The translations under genes and the position numbers were made by a program. 64,000 nt of DNA, taken from the NCBI GenBank assembly GCA_002245135.1, contig NGBS01000872.1, positions 1 through 64,000 of the forward strand, written 5' to 3'. Below are positions 43,213 through 55,666 of the stretch, piece by piece. How positions within the stretch are numbered: position 1 is the first letter of the stretch; each line of letters starts with the position of its first letter. The DNA comes from Proteromonas lacertae (lineage: Eukaryota; Sar; Bigyra; Opalinata; Proteromonadidae). The notes under the pieces were generated by a model. That model saw only the letters and a program-made list of their open reading frames with translations, ran no database searches and was not told the DNA's origin.

Positions 43213-43315
43213 TAGAAGAAGAGAAGAAAAAAAATCTTCTGTAACGAATATAATCTTTTAAAGAATTGAACAAGCTTAAGTTTGATTTCTACCGTTTTTA
43301 TTTAGTTTTTTAATA

Positions 43316-44099
43316 ATGGCTGAAGAAGAAGAAGAGGATCTTGGAGTATAGTTTTTATGTTAATGTTTTAGGGATATATTGTTGAATACCTTGATGGTGA
43401 AAAAGAAAAAACAAATTGGATTAAAAGACCTGGAAAGTACATTTTTAATTGATTTATTTTAGGTTACGAATAACATATCCTAATGGAGATACATTTGAAG
43501 GTATTTACAATGAAAACAAAAAGCGGGAAGGACCAAGTGTATATAAATTTGCTAAAATAAAGAAAGAAGGAGGTATATTCTATATATTTCATATTCTAGA
43601 TGAGGATGAAGAGCAACCAGAAGATGAAGAAGAGGAGGAAGGCGAAGGTAAGCCGAAAAAACAGGTTCCTAGGTTTGAAGGTATGTATATAGATGGTAAA
43701 AAATGCGGCAAGGGAGTACTATACACACGAAATGGTGAAATGTATTATGGTGAGTGGGATGATGATTTACCTAATGGAAGAGGTGCTTATAAATATGAAA
43801 ATGGAGATATATATGATGGAGAGTGGGAAAAAGGACAAAAGCAAGGAGAAGGTACATATTTATTCACAGCAACAGGAACAAGATTAAAGGGAGTATGGGA
43901 TCAAAATTCAATTCAAAGTGGACAGTGGGTATTTAAAGATGGAACTACGGTTGAATCACAATTTAAAAATAATAAACCATTTGATGATGCAGTTATTAAA
44001 TTCTATCATGGAGCTATTAGACATGGTGAATTCTTTATTAAAGCTCTTGATGAGGATGAATTAATGACCCAATTGGTTTGGAAAACTACATCCAATTAG
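43316..44099 (+). CDS. MORN-repeat protein
   Basis: Four exons are joined by 26-28-nt introns. MORN units are evident: YPNGDTFEGIYNENKKREG, FEGMYIDGKKCGKGVLY, YYGEWDDDLPNGRGAYKY and YDGEWEKGQKQGEGTYLF, interrupted by an acidic linker. MORN proteins bind phospholipid or scaffold flagellar and basal-body structures (for example radial-spoke RSPH1), which fits a flagellated cell. The ~240-residue length is comparable to small MORN scaffolds. It is divergent from Hsp70-like copy A, 103 bp away. Confidence 0.85.
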
Positions 44100-44208
44100 A
44101 ATAATTAATTATTTTAATATTATTTCTCTATCTTTTTTTGTTGATTATTATTTATTTTATCTGTTATTATTAATTTTAATACAAAAAAAATATAAAAAAT
44201 AGATAAAA

Positions 44209-45469
44209 TTAATATGTTAATTTTGCTACTCTTGCTTTAGTATCAACAACATCAGTAGTAAAATCTAATACAACTCCTAATGTAGTAAATCTATCATTAA
44301 TCAAATCAGTAAATGCAGTGGCAGATCCATTTCCAAAGAAATTACCCCATAAAAGTAATTCATTCAAATTTGTATTAGAATACATACCTTCAGCAATAGC
44401 TAACAATCCTTCATCATTTATACCACACAACTGTAAATTTAGTTTCAATAATGATGTATTTTGAGCTATAATTCTTCCCAATCTTCTTCCACCTTCATCA
44501 CCAATTGTATTACCATTTAAATTCAATACATTCAATTGTGGATTGGATATTAAATATTTATAGAAGTAAATAATACCCATATATGTTATTTTATTCTTCC
44601 TTAAATTCAATTCTTTAAGTGAATGATTTTCAAACATATATTCTGTAAAGGTTTTTAATGCTAAATCATCTATTCCACATTGAGCAATTGATAATACTTC
44701 AATTGTTTGATTTCTCTTTACCATTTCACCAATATGCACAATAATTTCACCATCATCTGATGCAGGGAAGACGTTATCCATATTAAACTCTTCTAAAGTA
44801 TTATTTGACCATAATGTTTGACATATTGAAATAACACTATCAGTTCCTATTATTTAAATAAACATAAAATAAAAAACATTATTATACTTATTTCATTTTC
44901 ACCTATATCAAGTGATCTCAGTGTTTTATTCATTGATAATAACTCTGACATATATAAACCTCCTTGATCTCTTATATAATTAGAATGTAAATTCAATAAA
45001 CATAACGTGGTGTTATTATGTAATGTTTCACAGAGTTTTTTACAACCTTCTGTTCCTATATCATTACTATGAAGATCTAAAACTGCTATTGTTGACTTTT
45101 CACCTTCTAAAAGTTCACATAGTTTGATCATTCCTTCATTTCCAATATGATTATATGGAAGTAATAATTCAGATACTGCAAATCTTTCATCATCTACTTC
45201 TAATAATGCATCAACGATTGGACCTATATTTTGATCATTTATACGGTTTTCAAACATTCTTAATTGATTACCACTTAAATTTAATGATTCCAAAGGTTCT
45301 CTGTGAATTATAATAATTAATAACAATACTGTGAATCAAGAGCTTCCTGAAATATCTTAGTTACCCAAGGATGTGGTTCTATTGATGCTTCATTACATTT
45401 ATTATTATAACTAATTAATTTAGATGAATTTGAAATATACATTTCAATAATATTTAATTTCTTTTCCAT
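44209..45469 (-). CDS. Leucine-rich-repeat protein, ribonuclease-inhibitor type (LRRC34-like)
   Basis: Three exons with introns near 45302-45330 and 44850-44890. Repeats of the L-x-x-L-x-L-x-x-N-x-I-G/T-x-x-G form are clear: LESLNLSGNQL, VLDLHSNDIGTEGCKKL, LLNLHSNYIRDQGG, LNLRKNKITYMG and VLNLNGNTIGDEGGRRLG. At least seven can be counted. The ~400-residue size and repeat type resemble LRRC34 and axonemal or NLR-like LRR proteins. The partner is unknown. The short first exon start (ATG 45469) is supported by a canonical mini-intron. Confidence 0.8.
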
Positions 45470-45582
45470 TAAAAATGAGTTTTTAGTTTTGTAACAGAAA
45501 GCTTGTCAAAAAGTTTGATCAATTATTTTCTTTTTCTCAATTATTTCAACAAACAACTAACAAAATTAGAAAAATAGTTGAT

Positions 45583-46391
45583 TTAATGTTTTTGTGCTCT
45601 CAATTGTGCAGATATTTGATCTAATTTAGAAGGTAATAAACTTGCAAATTCTTCAGCCATTTTCAAAATATTCTTACTCTCATCATTCAGCAAATTAATA
45701 TTATTATTACCAAATTCAGCTACATATTTATAATATAAATAACTCTTTTTATCATATTCTATTTTTTCTTTCAAATCAATTTCATATGTATCTGCCATCT
45801 TTGTCAACATTCTTGCAATATTGAAACTAGCATGTATATAAGGTTGAATACCCTCTCTATCATCCAGAGTATCTGGTCTTTTACCTTCTTTAAAATAATA
45901 CTTTGTAAATTCTTCAAAATGATACATGCATTTTGAAGAAAATAATCTCAACTTCTGAAGTTCAATTTTCTTTAATTTATAAGTTGTACCATTAGATTCA
46001 GCCTCTTCTTGTTTTTTATTTATTTTTCTAATCTTTTCATCTAAAGATTCCGAATATATTTCACCTAATTCATAATGCAATTCAGTAATAATGTTTGAAA
46101 AAGCTTGAGTATTTAATTCTCCAATAATTGGTTCTAATAAATCTATTCGTTTCTGATTCATCGTTATTCTTTTGGATGATTCAATTACATACGCACTTAA
46201 GTAATGATACAATTTACTTTGATCTTTTAATATGTTGATATAATCAGTAACCCAACCATCTATTCTGAAATATAACTTAGCTTTGTTATAGTAATGATTA
46301 GATGATTTGAATAACACAAGTGCTTCGTCATAATTAATAGATTTATCACCTTCAGGAATATTGATATTAGAAGGAGGTGTATTTAAATATA

Positions 46392-46422
<31 letters not shown>

Positions 46423-47606
46423 TATTATTGTATCAGTAGTATCTGGAACAGAATTATTATCGTTATTATTATTAGATGATGATGAAGAAGAAGGTAGTGG
46501 TAATGGCTGTGATTGTTCATTATTATTACTATCTGATGTTACAATAGATGGTATAGATTCAGGTATATTTGAAACTACATTGACATTAACTATCAAATCT
46601 AATATTTCCATCAAATTTGGGTGATATTTCTTTCCTTTCAATTGGTTCTCCTGTTGATTCTAATATCCAACAGTTCTTTAATGAAGTGCAATAAATGGCA
46701 GCATAAGTAATATCAATATTACCTTTAGCTTCTAATTGATAATCACTATCACCTTCAAAATTTGATTTTTCATAAACTTCTTCACATTTTTTTGATTAAA
46801 GGTAATGTAATATTTATATATCCTCTTCCAAAGAATACTTCTGAAAATGATAAACAATTCTTAATCCATTCATGTGGTACATAACTATTGTAGTTTAATT
46901 GTCTATATAATGTTAAACCACAGTAATAAGAAGCTTGTTTTTCATCTCCATAATTGCCATAATGTTGAGCTAAGAAAAAGGTGGTATGAGTGAATAATAT
47001 TTCGAAATTATTTCTTTCTTTTTCACTATATTTAAATTCTATATTATAATAATAACATCATATATATATATATATACTATTTTCACCTATTTCTTTAGAT
47101 ATTTTACTATACATTGTATTTGCCAATTCAAACGTCTTTAAAGCATCATCCTCTTCTTCATACTCTGAATGTAATATTCCTGCTTCATTACATGCTGAGA
47201 TATATATCATTGATTGAGAAAGCAGTGATAAACAATTATCAGCTTCAATTGGATTATCTTCTACTTCATCACACCATTCTGAGTTAATTACATCAGGTAT
47301 CTCTTCTTCTAAATTGGTAATTTCGTATAAAGGGGTATAGAGGGGTATATTTTCATTAAGAAATTTTGTCCCATCTATCCAAAGTGAAATAATATTGTAT
47401 ACCTGGAGTTTCTTCACTCTGAGTATGATTTATTCCAAGTTTTAGATTTACAATTATTAATATTTTGTTTAATTCGCTAGAAATATCTGCATTCAGCGAT
47501 TCTAATTTTAAAGTCTCTTCTATTATTTTCTTTATAGCGTTTAAATATTTTCGAGCATCATATAAATTTCTATGCCAATAAATTCTTACGAATACTTAAA
47601 CGGCAT
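45583..47606 (-). CDS. KIFBP: KIF-binding protein (KBP/KIFBP-like)
   Basis: TPR-like helical protein that in animals binds and inhibits kinesins. Segments in KBP order are SLLSQSMIYISACNEAGILH, KASYYCGL, KAKLYFRIDGWVTDYINILK and IQPYIHASFNIARMLTK. The start ATG 47606 leads through mini-introns at about 47579-47604, 47391-47416 and 47045-47090. Two frame displacements, in the A-run near 46795 and near 46645, must be resolved to join the exons. Both look like one-base consensus errors in low-complexity runs. A Ser/Asn-rich insert (46390-46510) is species-specific. The family call is good; the exact exon set is not. Confidence 0.75.
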
Positions 47607-47803
47607 TTCAGCATTACCAGGTCCCTGCTCTGCTATAAGACTTTTATGGAATAAACCCCCTATTTTGCTTAAATATTCTTTGTATAACATGAAAAAAGGA
47701 ATACAAAAAAAATATTAGTTTCAAAAAATGTTTAGTGATGAGAATATAAAGTTTGTAAATCAAACATATTATTTTATGTAAATAAAACTCTTGATTTAAA
47801 AGA

Positions 47804-49135
47804 ATGAGTCAAATCTTTGGGATTGATTTTGGTAGTAAAAACATTGTGATATCTGTGATGAAGATATTGCCAGATTCTAAAGTTTCACCTATAACTGTTG
47901 TTGAAGATAGCATCAACAACAAGAAAATTGAGTAATAATATTATCATTTGATATATGATTAGAGTGACATTAAGTTGGGATGGTTCTAAATTATTATTTG
48001 GAGATGTAGCTTCAAGGCAAGTATTGTTTATATATAGATATAATATTGTATATGTGCATGTAAATAGAAGACTAGTAAGTATAAATATACCATAAGTTGT
48101 GTGAATGATCTATTTGGTAAGAAGTTAAGTGAAGTAAATGAAGAAATAAAAGAATATCATAAACCAGAAAGAATCGTAAAAGGTGATAAAGAAGATCGAG
48201 TTGGATTTGATGTATATAATAATATAATAATAATATGTTAATATATTTTAAAAATGAAAATAGTTTAATGGTAATATAATAACATTAGATGAAATAATTC
48301 TTTTAATATTTCATGAGATAAGTGAAATAATTCGAAATAAAGTTGAAATAAAATCTTCCGAAAAACTGAAAAGTATCTTTTGTGTTCCATCTTATTGGAG
48401 TGAGAAAGAAGTAAATCGATTTAAAACCTTATGTGAAAAATCTGAATTTGAATGTTTAGAAATAATAGAAAGTTATTACAGTAGTGTATTATGTTATGGA
48501 TATGAGAACAATAATGAATTTGATGAATATAGTCTAAAATATATCTTAATATGTGATATAGGATATATGAACAATGATTATACCCTTGTGGGATACAGTA
48601 AAAACAAATTTAAAATATTAAATCATATAAATGGAAATAAGAATGATCGTTATATAAATGGTCAAAAAATAGATGGATTATTATTGAAAGAGTTTAAGCG
48701 AAGAGCTGAAAATGAAGGATATGAAATAAATGATAAATGTCTAATAAAGCTTGTAAAAGAGATAATAAAAATGAAAGAGAAACTAAGTGCAAGTGGAGCT
48801 GATGAGATTCAAATGATAGTAGAATTGGATGATGAAAAAGATGATTTTGTAGTTGATTTCAGTCGAAATGAGTTAAATGAATTACTGAAAAAGAATGGAT
48901 TTGATGATTGTTTACGAAGTAATATAGAAGATTTATTGAAAGTATTACCAACAGAAATGCAAAATAAGATTGAGCCAGTGATAGTGGGTGGTTGTTCAAG
49001 AATTCCTTTATTGAAGAGTGTATTATGTTCAATAGTGAATAAAGATGCTTTATTATACAAATCTAACTATGGTGGTTTAATTCAAACTCTGAATTTAGAT
49101 GAATGTAACAGTGAAGGATGTTGTGTTAAGTATAT
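47804..49135. repeat. Inverted repeat arm B (Hsp70-like ATPase segment)
   Basis: This is the partner of 41884-43212, about 4.6 kb away. It starts at the ATG and stops at the end of the shared ATPase region. The arms differ by one 3-nt microsatellite unit. Confidence 0.9.
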
Positions 49136-50179
49136 TATCAACAATGAATATGTAAAATGGGAATGTGTTTTATTTGATGAATCTACTAAAAGAAAGAATA
49201 ATTTCTTTTCATCCTCGTTATCTCCAGATTTGATAAATAAATATATTGAAACAGCAAATAATTTACTTGGTACTGACTTGAAGAATAAAACATTATCATT
49301 ATTTAAAAATGAAATAGAAGCATCTTTATATCATTACCAAAGAAATGTAAATGAAATAAACAACACCATCAGCTTATACAAGGATCATATTAGCAATGAT
49401 ATTAAATGGATAAAGGACAGTACTGAAAAAACGATGGATGTATGTAAAGAGAGATATGAAAGAATAAAGACAGAATATGGTTATACTGACGTGATAATTG
49501 TATTATTCTTTATATTCTGTGATTATAGAATGGAATAACAAGTAAGAGTAATTCAGAATATGAAAGACTTGTATATAGAACTTTGTATGATAATAATGAT
49601 TGTTTATTATATGCTTAGAATGAGGTGTAGACGTGTATCAAACAATTTAAATTCATCATACCTAGAAAAAATTAGAGCAATTGAAGATAAAATGCTTGAG
49701 AATGATGCAATGAGTGAAGAAACATTAAATGAATTATTTAATGAAGCAACTGCATTGTATGAAGAGATTAAAGAAAGCTATTCAATAAAACAAAAGGTAT
49801 TTCTCGCAATTCTATAATGAAAATAGTTTATAATCAGTAGTAGAAGAGAAAAACCAGTTATGTCATTTAGTGTTTCTAAAAATAGTAGTGGTAGAGAAGA
49901 AATACGTGATGAAATGTATATATTATTATTTATAATTGTTGTAGAAAAGATATAAAGAAATTATTTCAGAATATAGATCATTCTCTCCTTCCAAATCATA
50001 TGTTAGATAAATTGGAGAATAATTTGGATGAAGTTGATGAAGAAGATTTAATAGGTATTGCCTACGACCTTGACTACATAAGATACAATTACAATTATAA
50101 ATCGAAAGATGCTGTAGATATTGCAAAGTATATACAGAAATTAGGACCATTATGTAAGTATTTGCATTCTAAAAGATAA
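47804..50179 (+). CDS. Hsp70-like ATPase with alternative helical C-terminus (copy B)
   Basis: This has the same ATPase half as copy A (GIDFGSKN, ICDIGYMN, GGCSRIPLL), then a different tail from KYIINNEYV onward: helical YHYQRNVNEINNTISLYKDH, DKMLENDAMSEETLNEL and a C-terminal NHMLDKLENNLDEVDEEDL. It ends LHSKR at TAA 50179. Mini-introns occur through the gene, and one junction near 49600-49640 is uncertain. As in copy A no beta-sandwich substrate-binding domain is apparent. It may be a cochaperone-like or divergent Hsp70. It converges on GPN2, 51 bp away. Confidence 0.75.
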
Positions 50180-50230
50180 TGTGATTAGATAATAAAAAAA
50201 TAAAAGTATAAATAATTATATATTTTTTAA

Positions 50231-51269
50231 CTATCTTGTTTGAAAAATGAAGTATAAGCTTCTTGCATTTCTATATAATACATATAACAAATGATTAGTT
50301 ATACCTATTAAATGTTCACTGACATTTAAATCTTTTGCATAAAGATTTAACTGTTTCTCCATTCCTAAACCTGCAATTCCATATCCATTGGCTTTATCAC
50401 ACAACATTAACACTGTTCCTACACTTTCTTTATCTTGAATATTCAAAAGTGTATAATTTAATAAATCAAATTCATTTATTATTTCACCTATCAATTCGTT
50501 CAGTCTTTTATATTTTTTCATAAATTCTGAATTATCTTTTTCAGAATATCCACTATATATATAATATTAGTATAAATAATAATAATTATTACATACTGTA
50601 TTAATTCTGCCATTACAGTCATATCATCAGGTTGAGTATAAAACTCTAAGGAAAAATCCAAAGTCCCATTCTTCTCAATTAAATCAACTTTTGACAATAC
50701 ATTTACATGAGGTAATTCTAATTGAAGCATTGTATTTAGTGATACTAATGATGTTGATATGTAATTTGAAGGATTTGAACAATGAAATGAATCTACTAAA
50801 TGAACACAACATAAGCTAAATGAACGATATTATACACAAATAGTTATACTCTAAATCCTTCTTTTTCTAATCGTCTAATAATGTTACGTAGAGATGTATT
50901 ATGAGTATATAATTCAACTTGACCTGGACAATCAAACAGAATATAACAATCTTCAAATTCTTTTAATTTATTAGTCAGCCATTCAATATTCTTTTCTAAA
51001 GTTTCTATGCAATATATTAATCCGCCATTGGGGCCTAAATTGTATAATTCCATCACATCGTCGAGTGTGATTAATTCATTTATATCAATAGCACTTTCAT
51101 ATCTAATAAACAATCAATAATTATTCTAATACATTAAAAATGTATTTGCAGGATCTAGATTTACAATTATAGTTTCTCTACCCAATTCAACAAGAAATTC
51201 TTTCATTCCCTTACAATATGTACTTTTTCCACTACCTGGAGGACCTGCTACTATTTGACCAAATGACAT
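50231..51269 (-). CDS. GPN2: GPN-loop GTPase 2
   Basis: The P-loop [18 protein letters not shown] lies at the N-terminus, followed by IIVNLDPAN. The family's Gly-Pro-Asn loop is in [12 protein letters not shown], then [16 protein letters not shown] (G3), [13 protein letters not shown] (G4) and [12 protein letters not shown] near the C-terminus. GPN GTPases assist assembly and nuclear import of RNA polymerase II. Short introns split the gene. The junction after GFRV near 50850 is one base off in my reading. It is divergent from the UBE2T-like gene by 65 bp. Confidence 0.9.
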
Positions 51270-51334
51270 ATTCGCTTTTTTAATTTCAAACCACTTCAAG
51301 CTTTTGATACAATTTTGTTGTTTTTCACACGAAG

Positions 51335-51985
51335 ATGAATAATGTAGCCAAAATGCGTATTAAAAAGGAATTACAAATGATACAGGCAGAACCCCCTCCT
51401 GGTATTTTTAAAATGTCTATTTTTTGAAAAGGAATACAAGTTTGGATGAAAGGCGATTCTATTTTTGAATTAGAAGCAGGTATTCATACATGATTTAAAA
51501 ATAGATATATCTGGCCCTTCTGATACACCATATGAAAATGGCATTTTCAAAGTTTCAATATCATTATCTGAAAGATATCCATTCACACCGCCGAATGTAA
51601 GGTTTATAACACCTATTTATCACCCAAATATCGACTCTTCTGGAAGAATATGTTTAGATACTCTTAAAATGCCACCTCAAGGAAGTTGGATGCCTAGTGT
51701 TAATATTAGTACATTGTTACTAACGATTCGATTATTAATGGAGTCTCCAAATGCAAGTGATGGTTTAGTTCCAGAGATTGTATATTTTGCATAAATATTT
51801 TGTATTAGACTGAAGAATACATTAGAAATTATGAGAAATTTAAAATGAATGCAATAAACAGTACAAATCAATATGCAAAACCAAATGAAATTAAGAAAGA
51901 CATAGGAGTGAAAAGAAAAAATGAAGAGAGTGATGAAATAAAAGAAAAAGAATCCACACAGAAGAATAAAAAAGCAAAAAAATAA
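51335..51985 (+). CDS. Ubiquitin-conjugating enzyme E2, UBE2T-like
   Basis: Four exons with introns of 30, 25 and 29 nt. The UBC fold is complete: [55 protein letters not shown], then [20 protein letters not shown] with the catalytic Cys. The KMPPQGSW insert after the active site matches UBE2T, the Fanconi-pathway E2 that monoubiquitinates FANCD2. A lysine-rich tail follows. Other nuclear E2s are possible, but the active-site context favours UBE2T. It ends 21 bp from the convergent acetyltransferase gene. Confidence 0.85.
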
Positions 51986-52006
51986 TCTAATTATTTATAT
52001 GTAAAT

Positions 52007-53467
52007 CTATATGTCTGTTGGTTCTCTAATTAATAAATAAGCTTTTGGAAGTTGATAAAAAAAATAACCTTCATCAATATTCTTCAAAACAAAACCAAAT
52101 TTTTGATAGAACAACACATTTTCATACTTATGTGTTTCTAAAACTATTTTTAAATGGAATATTTCACTATATCTAATCAAAGCTTTCATTAATTCACTAC
52201 CATATCCTTTACCTTGTACATTACTAAATATAGCTAATATATGAACATAAATATATTCACTATTCTTACCAACAAATGATTCTCTTATAAACTTATATCT
52301 ATATTCTATACTAATTCCTCTAATCAAAGTCATATAACTTACATTCTTATTCCTTAATATTCCATTTGATAAATTTGTAAATTTTCTAAATTCATAGTTA
52401 TCAATTGATTCTCTACTATCAAATATACTGAACGCTAAACCACCAACTAACTCATTATCATTACTTTTAGCAAATAAACAACAACCATGAGAAGCATAAC
52501 TTTCAATTCCACCTTGTAGCATTGGCTTCATGCATTTATCAACAAAAGATATAGTTTCTTTTGAATAATTTGATGGATTAACTCTTTCTGGTGGATTTAT
52601 ATATCCTGATATCATGAAGAAGAGACAAGGATCAGTTAAAAATGCATCTTTAATCAGTTCAATTCCTTTCATCTCTTCTGTGAAATTCTCTTTATCTTTT
52701 TCTGATTTTAGGTTGTTTATCAGTTCATATGGATTATTAGAATTTGCTAATTCAATTGGCATTTCTTTACTTGTGCACCATTCTAGTTTAATATGAGATT
52801 TTTGAGATAAAAATGGATTAATGAATATGCTATTTTCTTTTTCTTCTTTTTCTTTTTCTACTTGAGATATAATGGTTGTTGGTGATTTTGAAGATAATAT
52901 TTTATTGAAGTGATCTTCTACTGGATGAAGTGATGTACAAATACTCTTAAAAGTACAATCGAATGATTTATATATTGAATCAATACTCTCATTATTAAAT
53001 GTTGAGAAAAATGACACTTCTGATAGTTTATAATCTTTTAGCACACCATTGATAGTTTCTCTTAAACATATTTGTAGTGCTACTTTATTCACTAATGCAT
53101 CACATCCATATCCCAAAACTAAAAATGAGGATTTACTTTTTTCTTCTGATACTATAGTTTTTAGAAATTCCTGATGTTCAGGTAATGTAAGAACATCTTT
53201 AAAGACATTACTAATGTTATCCAGTGACATACAAAAAATGAAGCATTGGATAGAATAATCTTTGTTTAATATGCATTTTGAGTATAATGGATGATGCGAA
53301 TTTATATCATCTAAAAACTTGCCTATATAACTTCGAAGATTATATTCATTTGGACATTCTGTTTTAGGATCGTATATAGATCTGAACAAATTGGAGTGAA
53401 ACAATAAATTGATAATGTTATGTTTGTAATATTGTGGAATATCTTGAAATCGTAGTAAATAAGACAT
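52007..53467 (-). CDS. GNAT-family N-acetyltransferase-like protein
   Basis: A single-exon protein of 486 residues. The C-terminal third has the GNAT acetyl-CoA site: YIYVHILAIFSNVQGKGYGS (Q-x-x-G-x-G) and ETHKYENVLFYQKFGFVL. The N-terminal ~270 residues show no family I recognise. They include an acidic/lysine-rich linker near residues 210-225. The substrate is unknown. It is the longest uninterrupted housekeeping-type gene in a region otherwise full of introns, so it may be intron-poor by loss or acquisition. Confidence 0.75.
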   Translation of the reverse strand: MSYLLRFQDIPQYYKHNIINLLFHSNLFRSIYDPKTECPNEYNLRSYIGKFLDDINSHHPLYSKCILNKDYSIQCFIFCMSLDNISNVFKDVLTLPEHQEFLKTIVSEEKSKSSFLVLGYGCDALVNKVALQICLRETINGVLKDYKLSEVSFFSTFNNESIDSIYKSFDCTFKSICTSLHPVEDHFNKILSSKSPTTIISQVEKEKEEKENSIFINPFLSQKSHIKLEWCTSKEMPIELANSNNPYELINNLKSEKDKENFTEEMKGIELIKDAFLTDPCLFFMISGYINPPERVNPSNYSKETISFVDKCMKPMLQGGIESYASHGCCLFAKSNDNELVGGLAFSIFDSRESIDNYEFRKFTNLSNGILRNKNVSYMTLIRGISIEYRYKFIRESFVGKNSEYIYVHILAIFSNVQGKGYGSELMKALIRYSEIFHLKIVLETHKYENVLFYQKFGFVLKNIDEGYFFYQLPKAYLLIREPTDI

Positions 53468-53567
53468 TTTAAAGAAATTTCTGTTCTTTTTTAAAAAATG
53501 ATGATTTTCTTTGTTTATTAAACTTACTCCATATCAAAACCAACAAAAAATCAACAACAAATAAATA

Positions 53568-54170
53568 TTATTCAACAACAGTTGCAGAATTAATCACCAC
53601 ATCAACAATAGGTCTATCATTTTGATCAGTTTTTGCATATGATATTTTTTGCACTGTTTTCATCCCTGATGATATTCTTCCAAATATTGTATGTTTTCCT
53701 ATACAAAAAATAAAACATACACATACCATCTAACCAAGGAGTTGGAGCTAATGTGATAAAAAATTGACTGCCATTTGTATTTGGACCTGAATTTGCCATT
53801 GATAATATACCAGCACCAGTATGTTTTAGTAATGGAGTTATTTCATCTTCAAATTTACCACTGTTCACATAATAATGAAATATAAATTATAAAAATGAAT
53901 ACCCAAATATAGAATCTCCACCTCTTCCAGTTCCTGTTGGATCACCTCCTTGAATCACAAAATCCTATAAAATTATATTTATAATTAAAAATCAATACTT
54001 TTACAATTCTGTGAAATATCACACCATTATAATAACCTTTTCTAGAAAGCCCAATAAAGTTCTCACATGTTCTAGGCGCTTCATTTACGTATAATTCAAC
54101 TGTGAACTGACCCTAATTAACACTAATAAGGCAATTATACCATTGATGTATCGAATAATACTTGCGGCAT
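53568..54170 (-). CDS. Cyclophilin-type peptidyl-prolyl isomerase, PPIL1-like
   Basis: The protein is about 155 residues after removal of 25-40-nt introns. [20 protein letters not shown], then [20 protein letters not shown] and [10 protein letters not shown] give the full cyclophilin catalytic surface (R, F, Q, W present). The short form starting [18 protein letters not shown] resembles PPIL1, a spliceosomal cyclophilin. In such an intron-dense genome that role is plausible. It shares a 59-bp divergent promoter with the CHID1-like gene. Confidence 0.9.
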
Positions 54171-54229
54171 TGAGAAAAATGAAAAATTAATATCAAGTTC
54201 TATCAAACTTATTTGAATTGGGTTTGAGA

Positions 54230-55600
54230 ATGATGAAGTTTTTTGCTTGTTTTCTCATTATTGCAGTATTTGCAGCATCTGTAGAAGCAAGAAAAAAGCA
54301 GCCAAAGCAAACTTTCAAGTTTGAGAAAAAAGATAAGTTAGAAGATCAACCTGTATATACATTTTGATTTTTATCGTATAATAGTATGATGTAAGAGTTG
54401 GATTAGTTGAAGAATTAGACTATAAAACAGTTTTACATGAATATAACCATATTTTAAAGAATATGACAATAAAGAGATTTGATTATGATGTTTTAGGATT
54501 TGTTACACCTTGGAATAGTGATATCTTTTTTATTATATATAAATAATGAATACATTTTCCTTAACAAATGATAAGCGGTTATGATGCAGCAAAGAAATTC
54601 CGATCAAAATTCACACATATATCACCAGTGTGGTATCAGATTAGAAGAGATCAAAAAACTAACATACCAACATTAACAGGAGGACATGATGCAGATGTGA
54701 ATTGGATAAGTATTGTTTTATTTATTTTAATAATTTAAAATAGAAGAAGTAAGAGGAAATTGTTCAATATATTGTCCACGTATTGTTCCACGTGTAATCT
54801 GGGAAATGGAAAAAGCAGATGAAAATGATTTAATGACGATATTAAAATTAATTGAAAATGAAATAGATGATTTAGAATATGATGGAATAGTGTTTGAAAT
54901 AACAATATCAGCTCAAGTTTTACCATTTATTCAATCATTATCATCAGTAATTCATCAAAAGAAAGGACCAGCAGGTGATAGACATTTAATAGTTATATTG
55001 CCACCAAATAGATGTATATATATTATTATTATTATTTAAATAGCATCTGATCCTTATACAGCTAGAATTGATTATGATGTGACACCAACAATGTATAACC
55101 AATTGGTAATGGTATTTTTAATATATATATATATATATATAGAGTTGTGATAGAGTATTAGTAATGACATATGATTATGCAGTAACGTTGAGAGGTGGTC
55201 CAAATTGTCCAGTAAAATGGATGAAACACTCAATACGATCATTGATTGGTCCAAATTCAAGAGAAGGTGGAAAAATATTAATGGGAATACCATTTTATGG
55301 ATATGATAATCAACAAGCAATATTAGGTCAAACAATGCTTGAACAATTGTTTGAATATAAGCCAGAGATTGTGTGGGAGAATAATTATAAAGAACATTAT
55401 TATGAGTATATTTATTATTTTCTATTTTATTCCATATTTTTTTAAATAATAGATATATGAAAGGTAAAGAAAAACATTTAGTCTATTATCCAACGTTAAA
55501 GATGCTTTATGATCGATTAGAATTAGCTAACTCATTAGGATGTGGAGTTGGAATATGGGAAATTGGACAAGGATTAGATTATTTTTATGATGTTTTCTAA
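54230..55600 (+). CDS. CHID1: CHID1-like secreted protein (GH18-like fold)
   Basis: The ATG at 54230 gives a signal peptide ([20 protein letters not shown]), then [39 protein letters not shown] and the C-terminal [18 protein letters not shown]. This order is that of chitinase domain-containing protein 1. The catalytic DxxDxDxE of chitinases is replaced by EYDGIVFE, as in CHID1, so it probably binds saccharide without cleaving chitin. Several mini-introns are present. The junction near 54515-54580 is not fully resolved. It acts in the secretory pathway. Confidence 0.88.
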
Positions 55601-55666
55601 TTTCAAAGAAATGGACAAAAAATAATATAATAATAAGAAAATATAAAAATTGTATTTTTCTTTATT

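Noticed and set aside
55110-55145. (TA)n and (TAA)n tracts here and at 46384-46425 and 47055-47085 as regulatory repeats
   Set aside because: They fall inside mini-introns or Asn-coding stretches and look like plain microsatellites.
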